DNA from: Streptomyces sp. PT12
GTDB lineage: Bacteria > Actinomycetota > Actinomycetes > Streptomycetales > Streptomycetaceae
Direction of reading: 5' to 3'
Length of the DNA: 64,000 bases
Assembly: GCF_003311645.1 (NCBI RefSeq)
Contig: NZ_QEST01000114.1
Location: 1 to 64,000, forward strand
Shown here: positions 59,999 to 64,000 of the stretch, piece after piece
How positions within the stretch are numbered: the first letter of the stretch is position 1
Layout: the number at the start of each line of letters is the position of its first letter
The notes under the pieces: generated by a model
The model's database searches: none
What the model saw: only the letters and a program-made list of their open reading frames with translations
What the model was told of the DNA's origin: nothing
Translations under genes and position numbers: made by a program

Positions 59999-60208
59999 AT
60001 GACCCGCGAGATTCCCGGTGACCCGCACCTGGTCCGGGTGGAGAAGGGCGCGGCCAGCGACGAGGAGCTGGCCGCCGTCACCGCCCTGTTGATGGCGCGC
60101 GCCGCGCGGGGCCCCGCGCCCGCCCCCACGACTCCCCGCACGCCGGCGCCTTGGCGCCGCCTGGAGCGCGCCCGCGCCTACCGCGCGCCCCACAGCTGGC
60201 AGGGCTGA
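59999..60208 (+). CDS. accE: Acyl-CoA carboxylase epsilon subunit
   Basis: The 69-residue protein (VRVEKGAASDEELAAVTALLMARA...) is the small epsilon subunit that boosts and stabilises the actinobacterial carboxylase. The EELAAVTALL and terminal WRRLERARAY...SWQG blocks are family features. It lies 94 bp after accB and shares its operon. It ends before a UUCG-loop terminator. Confidence 0.9.
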   Translation: MTREIPGDPHLVRVEKGAASDEELAAVTALLMARAARGPAPAPTTPRTPAPWRRLERARAYRAPHSWQG

Positions 60209-60230
60209 CGCCCCTACGGCATCCCGTGCG

Positions 60231-60280
60231 ACGGCGTACGACCGCGTACAACCGCGTACGACCGCGTACGACCGCGTACG
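60231..60280 (+). repeat. Five tandem decamers (ACCGCGTACG) after accE
   Basis: Decamers at 60231, 60241, 60251, 60261 and 60271 (first ACGGCGTACG, second ACCGCGTACA, then three exact ACCGCGTACG) stand in register. They lie directly before the UUCG terminator. GCGTACG/CGTACG elements inside are themselves palindromic (CGTACG). Confidence 0.85.
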
Positions 60281-60283
60281 ACA

Positions 60284-60318
60284 AAGCCCCCGGCGCCTTC
60301 GGGCGTCGGGGGCTTCTC
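60284..60318. terminator. UUCG-tetraloop terminator between accE and the next gene
   Basis: AAGCCCCCGGCGCC (60284-60297) and GGCGTCGGGGGCTT (60302-60315) close a TTCG loop with 14 pairs including one G-U, followed by CTC. The A/T at both ends gives U-like runs in either direction, so it serves accE and the convergent small gene. Confidence 0.85.
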
Positions 60319-60331
60319 GTCGGCTTCTCGG

Positions 60332-60559
60332 TCAGGCGGCCTGCTGCTCCTTGGCGCTGAGCACGGTCCTGCGGGGGTTCGCCGTGCGCGTCGGCAGCTC
60401 CTGGGCCGTGGCCTTCGGCGGTGCCGCCGGGGCGAGATCACCGGCGTCCGTCAGGTGTGCCAGAGTGGTACGGCGGGGGTTCGCGGTGGAGCGCATGGTC
60501 AGCGTGGTCTTCACAGCTCTGTCTGCCTCGGGTCTCTTGATCATTCCGGGGGTTGTCAT
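60332..60559 (-). CDS. Small protein with duplicated TANPRRT motif
   Basis: From ATG 60559 the product is 75 residues (MTTPGMIKRPEADRAVKTTL...); starts at ATG 60544 or GTG near 60514 are also possible, and no strong ribosome-binding site identifies the right one. It contains STANPRRTTLAHLTDAGD and TRTANPRRTVLSAKEQQ, i.e. two copies of TANPRRT-(T/V)-L about 38 residues apart, with an Ala/Pro-rich spacer. There are no cysteines, no membrane helix and no known domain. The duplicated basic motif suggests repeated binding of a partner or protease sites. It lies between accE and a conservon-type kinase gene. Confidence 0.55.
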   Translation of the reverse strand: MTTPGMIKRPEADRAVKTTLTMRSTANPRRTTLAHLTDAGDLAPAAPPKATAQELPTRTANPRRTVLSAKEQQAA

Positions 60560-61068
60560 TTCCGCGGAGGATGTACACGAGAGGTTAGGGGCCGTGTACC
60601 CACAGGGCCGCCGTAATCCGCAACGGAAGCGTGTGAGTTTCCTCACGAAGAGCACGGCAAAAGCCGCGAAAGAGACATGTCCCCTTTCCGGCAAAGCGGC
60701 CATATCGGGATAATGATCTTGTTTCGAGCCGCAAGGCTGGTGGGGAGTGTGCGGATTCCGTGGTGGCCCCGGGGGTAAACGTCCGGTTCCTCCGCACATG
60801 CTGCGTACGTGACGTGATCATGCGTCAGCGCAGCGTCATACCGGTATCGCGACCATCCCTGGCCCTTGTTGGAGATCGGCCTCTGTGCTGGAATTCCACG
60901 GACCGCACGCGGGTCGGCACATCAGTGGAGGGCGCACACCAGCGTCACACACCGGCCGACCGGACGCGTCGGTTGTCCAAACGACCGTAACGGGGCAGGA
61001 GTGCCCCCGACTCACGACCGTCACGCCGCATCGGCGGCGGACGCTGAGGTCCAGAGGTTGCGACGCTA
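60560..61068. other. Divergent intergenic region with lower GC content
   Basis: About 0.5 kb without a convincing gene separates the small leftward gene from the rightward sensor kinase. It is less GC-rich than its surroundings (60600-60740 especially). It contains a perfect palindrome ATACCGGTAT (60838-60847) and TTGTCC-rich sequence near 60973. Promoters for both flanking genes must lie here. Confidence 0.5.
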
Positions 61069-64000
61069 GTGCAGGGACGTTTCAAGAGGGAAGGCAACGC
61101 GGCGGGGGATGCGGAGTCGGGCGGCGCGATCGATCGCGGCTCCTCTGCTGGACCCGCGCTGGGCGAAGACCCGGCGCGCCCCGGGCCCGGCGGCGAGCGA
61201 CCGCCCCGCGGCCATGCCTCCGAGAGCGCGGAGGCCGCGACCGAGCCCAAGCGCCGCCCGAGCCAGGCCGGCTCCAGGCTCGCCCTGCGCAACTGGCGCA
61301 TCAGCACCAGACTTGTCTCCCTGATCGCCCTCCCCGTCCTCGCCGCCACCGTCCTCGGTGGCCTGCGCATCCAGGGGTCGATGCACGACATCGACCAGCT
61401 GGACGACATGCAGCTGCTGACCGACCTGACCCAGCAGGCGACGCTGCTCGCCACCGCGCTCCAGGAGGAGCGCGACCGCTCGGCCGGGCCGCTGGTCAGC
61501 GGGCGCAACCCCAAGAGCGACGAGGTCGCCGCGCCCCGCGAGCGCACCGACGAGGCCATCGACGCGTTCAGCGACGCCACCCTCAGGATCGACAACACCG
61601 ATCCCGACATGCGCGGCGTCCAGGCGACGATCAACGACATCGGCTCCCGCGTCAACGAGATCAGCCAGATCCGGAACCAGGCGTATATCGACCGCGACTA
61701 CGTCTCACAGACCGTCAGCCAGTACACCGAGCTGATCGACGCGCTCCTCAGCCTCTCGCAGGACATGGCCCAGGCCACGAGCAACAGCGAGATGATCCGC
61801 AGCACGCGCGCGCTGGCGACGTTCTCGTCGGCCAAGGAGCACGCCTCCATCCAGCGCGCCATCATCACCGCAGGCCTCGCGCGCGACGAGCGCGAGGGCG
61901 AGGAGGCCGCCCTCTCGCACAGCGACTGGCGCTTCGGCCGCTCGCACCAGCAGAGCGAGGACGCCGCGCTCGCCAGCTTCCCGCTCATCTACGGCGACCC
62001 CGAGGCCGCCGAGGAGCTGCTCGCGCCGCTGGAGAGCGGCATGGTGAACATCGTCTCGGCCAACCAGTACGCCCGCCAGGTGTTCGCGGCCGAGGAGGGC
62101 ATCAGGAGCGAGGACCGCTCCTACCGCGACTGGTACGACCAGGACCGCGCCAAGATCGACGCGATGGACAACATCGAGCGCACGCTGCTCGACGAGATGG
62201 AGGCCCAGGCGCGCGAGCTGCGCGACGAGGCCCAGCGCGACGCGATCCTCAACGGCGCGCTGATCATCCTGGTCCTCGGCATCTCGCTGGTGGGCGCGTT
62301 CGTCGTGGCCCGCTCCATGGTCCGCTCCCTGCGGCGGCTCCAGGACACCGCGCAGGAGGTCGCCCGCACGCGGCTCCCCGAAGTCGTCAAGCACATGTCC
62401 GAGGCCGAGCCCGAGGACGTCAACACCGCCGTCGAGTCCGTGGGCGTCTACACCAGGGACGAGATCGGCAAGGTGGCCGAGGCGTTCGACGACGTCCACA
62501 GGGAGGCCGTCCGCCTCGCGGGCGAGCAGGCCCTTCTACGGGGCAACGTCAACGCGATGTTTACCAACCTCTCGCGCCGCAGCCAGGGCCTCATCCAGCG
62601 TCAGCTCTCCCTCATCTCCGAGCTCGAGTCGCGCGAGGCCGACCCCGACCAGCTGTCCTCGCTGTTCAAGCTCGACCACCTCGCCACCCGCATGCGCCGC
62701 AACGGCGAGAACCTCCTGGTCCTCGCGGGCGAGGAGCCGGGCCGCCGCTGGACACGCCCCGTGCCGCTGGTGGACGTGCTCCGCGCCGCCGCGTCCGAGG
62801 TGGAGCAGTACGAGCGCATCGAGCTGAGCGCCGTCCCCAAGACGGACGTCGCGGGGCGCGTCGTCAACGACCTGGTCCACCTGCTGGCCGAACTCCTGGA
62901 GAACGCCACGTCGTTCTCATCGCCGCAGACCAAGGTCAAGGTCACGGGCCACGCGCTGCCCGACGGCCGGGTGCTGGTGGAGATCCACGACACCGGCATC
63001 GGCCTGTCGCCCGAGGACCTGGCCGAGATCAACGACCGGCTCGCCAACCCGCCCACCGTGGACGTCTCCGTCTCCCGCCGCATGGGCCTGTTCGTGGTCG
63101 GCCGCCTGTCCCTGCGCCACAACATCCGCATCCAGCTGCGGCCTTCGGACTCCGGTGGCACCACCGCCCTCGTCATGCTGCCCGCCGACGTCGCCCAGGG
63201 CGCGGGCCGCCCCAGGCCGGGTGGCCCCGGCGCCCCCGGTGGCCCGCCCACCGCGACGCTTCAGCGCGAGGCCCCGCCGAGGCGCCGCCCCCCGGGGGAG
63301 CCGCCCCGGGGCGCGAACGACGACACCGCGCAACTCCCCGGCTGGAACCGAGGCGTGGAGCGCGGCGCCGACCCCGCGCGGGGCCAGGTCCGCGGCGGCC
63401 CCGCGCGCCCCGCGCTGCCCTCCCGCCCCGGCGGCCCCGGCGCGGGCCCGTTCGACGGCGAGCCCGCCGAGCCGCCGACGCCCCCCGCGCCGCCCGAGCG
63501 CCAGGCCCCCGCGCCGCCCCCCGTGCCCGACGAGCCGGTGCCTGGCGGGCGCCCGAGCTGGGCGAGCAACGCCGAGGACAGCGGCCGAATACCGACGGCG
63601 GGCAACGACGCGGAGTGGCCCCGCGGCCACGACGAGGCCGAGTCGACGGGCGAGCACCCGCGCCCCGGCTATGTCGGAGCCACGGGAACGACGGGCGGCA
63701 CCGGCATGTCGGCGGCCTTCGGCCACCGCCAGCGCTCCCAGCGACCCCAACAGCAGGACGACACCACCGAGTTCACCTTCCCCGGCGGCCCGCCCACGGG
63801 GGGCGCGGCCCAGCGCCCTGCCGCCCAGCAGCCCCACGCCCCGCAGCCCCGGCCCCAGGCGCCGCCCCCCGCGGCCCAGCCCCCGGCGCGCGCGCCGCAG
63901 CCACGGCGCCCCGACGAGCTGCGCGACCCGCTGCCCGCGTCCTCCGGGCCCGTGACGCCCGAACGCACCCCGATCTTCGAGGAGATGGAGTCGACGTGGT
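61069..64000 (+). CDS. cvnA1: Conservon-type sensor histidine kinase (CvnA), runs off the window
   Basis: The frame is open from GTG 61069 to the window end (over 977 residues). A basic/Pro-rich cytoplasmic start precedes a membrane helix (VSLIALPVLAATVLGG), an extracellular nitrate/nitrite-sensor-like domain (TQQATLLATALQEERDRSAGPLV), a second helix (ALIILVLGISLVGAFVVA), HAMP, a dimerisation region without a classical H-box, a HATPase domain (LLAELLENATSF, IHDTGIGLSPEDL, GLFVVGRLS), then a Pro/Gly-rich tail. This is the CvnA layout; roadblock, CvnC and small G-protein genes should follow outside the window. The number in the symbol rests on recalled gene order. Confidence 0.88.
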   Translation, partial: MQGRFKREGNAAGDAESGGAIDRGSSAGPALGEDPARPGPGGERPPRGHASESAEAATEPKRRPSQAGSRLALRNWRISTRLVSLIALPVLAATVLGGLRIQGSMHDIDQLDDMQLLTDLTQQATLLATALQEERDRSAGPLVSGRNPKSDEVAAPRERTDEAIDAFSDATLRIDNTDPDMRGVQATINDIGSRVNEISQIRNQAYIDRDYVSQTVSQYTELIDALLSLSQDMAQATSNSEMIRSTRALATFSSAKEHASIQRAIITAGLARDEREGEEAALSHSDWRFGRSHQQSEDAALASFPLIYGDPEAAEELLAPLESGMVNIVSANQYARQVFAAEEGIRSEDRSYRDWYDQDRAKIDAMDNIERTLLDEMEAQARELRDEAQRDAILNGALIILVLGISLVGAFVVARSMVRSLRRLQDTAQEVARTRLPEVVKHMSEAEPEDVNTAVESVGVYTRDEIGKVAEAFDDVHREAVRLAGEQALLRGNVNAMFTNLSRRSQGLIQRQLSLISELESREADPDQLSSLFKLDHLATRMRRNGENLLVLAGEEPGRRWTRPVPLVDVLRAAASEVEQYERIELSAVPKTDVAGRVVNDLVHLLAELLENATSFSSPQTKVKVTGHALPDGRVLVEIHDTGIGLSPEDLAEINDRLANPPTVDVSVSRRMGLFVVGRLSLRHNIRIQLRPSDSGGTTALVMLPADVAQGAGRPRPGGPGAPGGPPTATLQREAPPRRRPPGEPPRGANDDTAQLPGWNRGVERGADPARGQVRGGPARPALPSRPGGPGAGPFDGEPAEPPTPPAPPERQAPAPPPVPDEPVPGGRPSWASNAEDSGRIPTAGNDAEWPRGHDEAESTGEHPRPGYVGATGTTGGTGMSAAFGHRQRSQRPQQQDDTTEFTFPGGPPTGGAAQRPAAQQPHAPQPRPQAPPPAAQPPARAPQPRRPDELRDPLPASSGPVTPERTPIFEEMESTW

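Noticed and set aside
60214-60441. Leftward short frame across the accE terminator
   Set aside because: It is made by translating the decamer repeats and hairpin and overlaps a better supported gene.

Overview
The window is chromosomal DNA of a Streptomyces-like actinomycete. Coding sequence is very GC-rich with G/C in almost every third position, GTG starts are common, ribosome-binding sites are of the GGAGG type, and the gene order gatCAB / ilvBNC / serA / leuB / ilvE / cimA / accBE / conservon-type kinase matches what I recall for the core of Streptomyces chromosomes (the SCO5486-SCO5544 neighbourhood of S. coelicolor). Most genes are housekeeping. The accessory material is confined to about the first 6.3 kb.

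Left end (1-6.4 kb): a three-gene ABC exporter unit; a complete, freshly inserted IS481-type insertion sequence with long terminal inverted repeats, a perfect 6-bp target duplication and an unusual transposase C-terminus; then a decayed stretch carrying truncated gene remnants.

Serine/glycine block (6.4-16.2 kb): gcvT-gcvH-sdaA lie behind a tandem glycine riboswitch, so glycine cleavage and serine deamination are under one glycine-responsive switch. Divergent from them are two SseB-like (serine sensitivity) genes. Dps (with a SigB-type promoter), a pentapeptide-repeat protein, a small conserved protein, and a glycerate kinase paired with an SLC13-type transporter follow.

Envelope and information block (16.3-37.1 kb): a short acidic membrane-anchored protein, histidine kinase and response regulator in one overlapping unit; two convergent amidase genes; a cysteine desulfurase plus mnmA tRNA-thiolation pair; a nitrilase-type hydrolase; an SDR; a MetE-like protein; ligA; a composite GGDEF-EAL protein (RmdB type); gatC, gatA and gatB; and a large LAL-type LuxR regulator translationally coupled to a 37-codon ORF.

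Branched-chain and proline block (37.1-61 kb): a PQQ-type sugar dehydrogenase lipoprotein; a hydroxyacid dehydrogenase; a second GGDEF protein with a dead EAL domain; ilvB-ilvN-ilvC behind a leader peptide and attenuator; serA; a secreted GH6 cellulase under a perfect CebR operator; a PucR regulator divergent from the proline-catabolic pair with a near-perfect AT-rich palindrome between them; leuB; ilvE; cimA behind its own leader peptide and attenuator; and accB-accE. Together these supply Val/Ile/Leu and acyl-CoA precursors.

Right end (60.3-64 kb): an unrecognised 75-residue protein with a duplicated TANPRRT motif, a 0.5-kb divergent intergenic region, and the start of a conservon-type sensor kinase (CvnA) that runs off the window. 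No tRNA, rRNA, CRISPR array, replication origin or prophage was seen. All assignments come from reading translated sequence and motifs; no database search was run.
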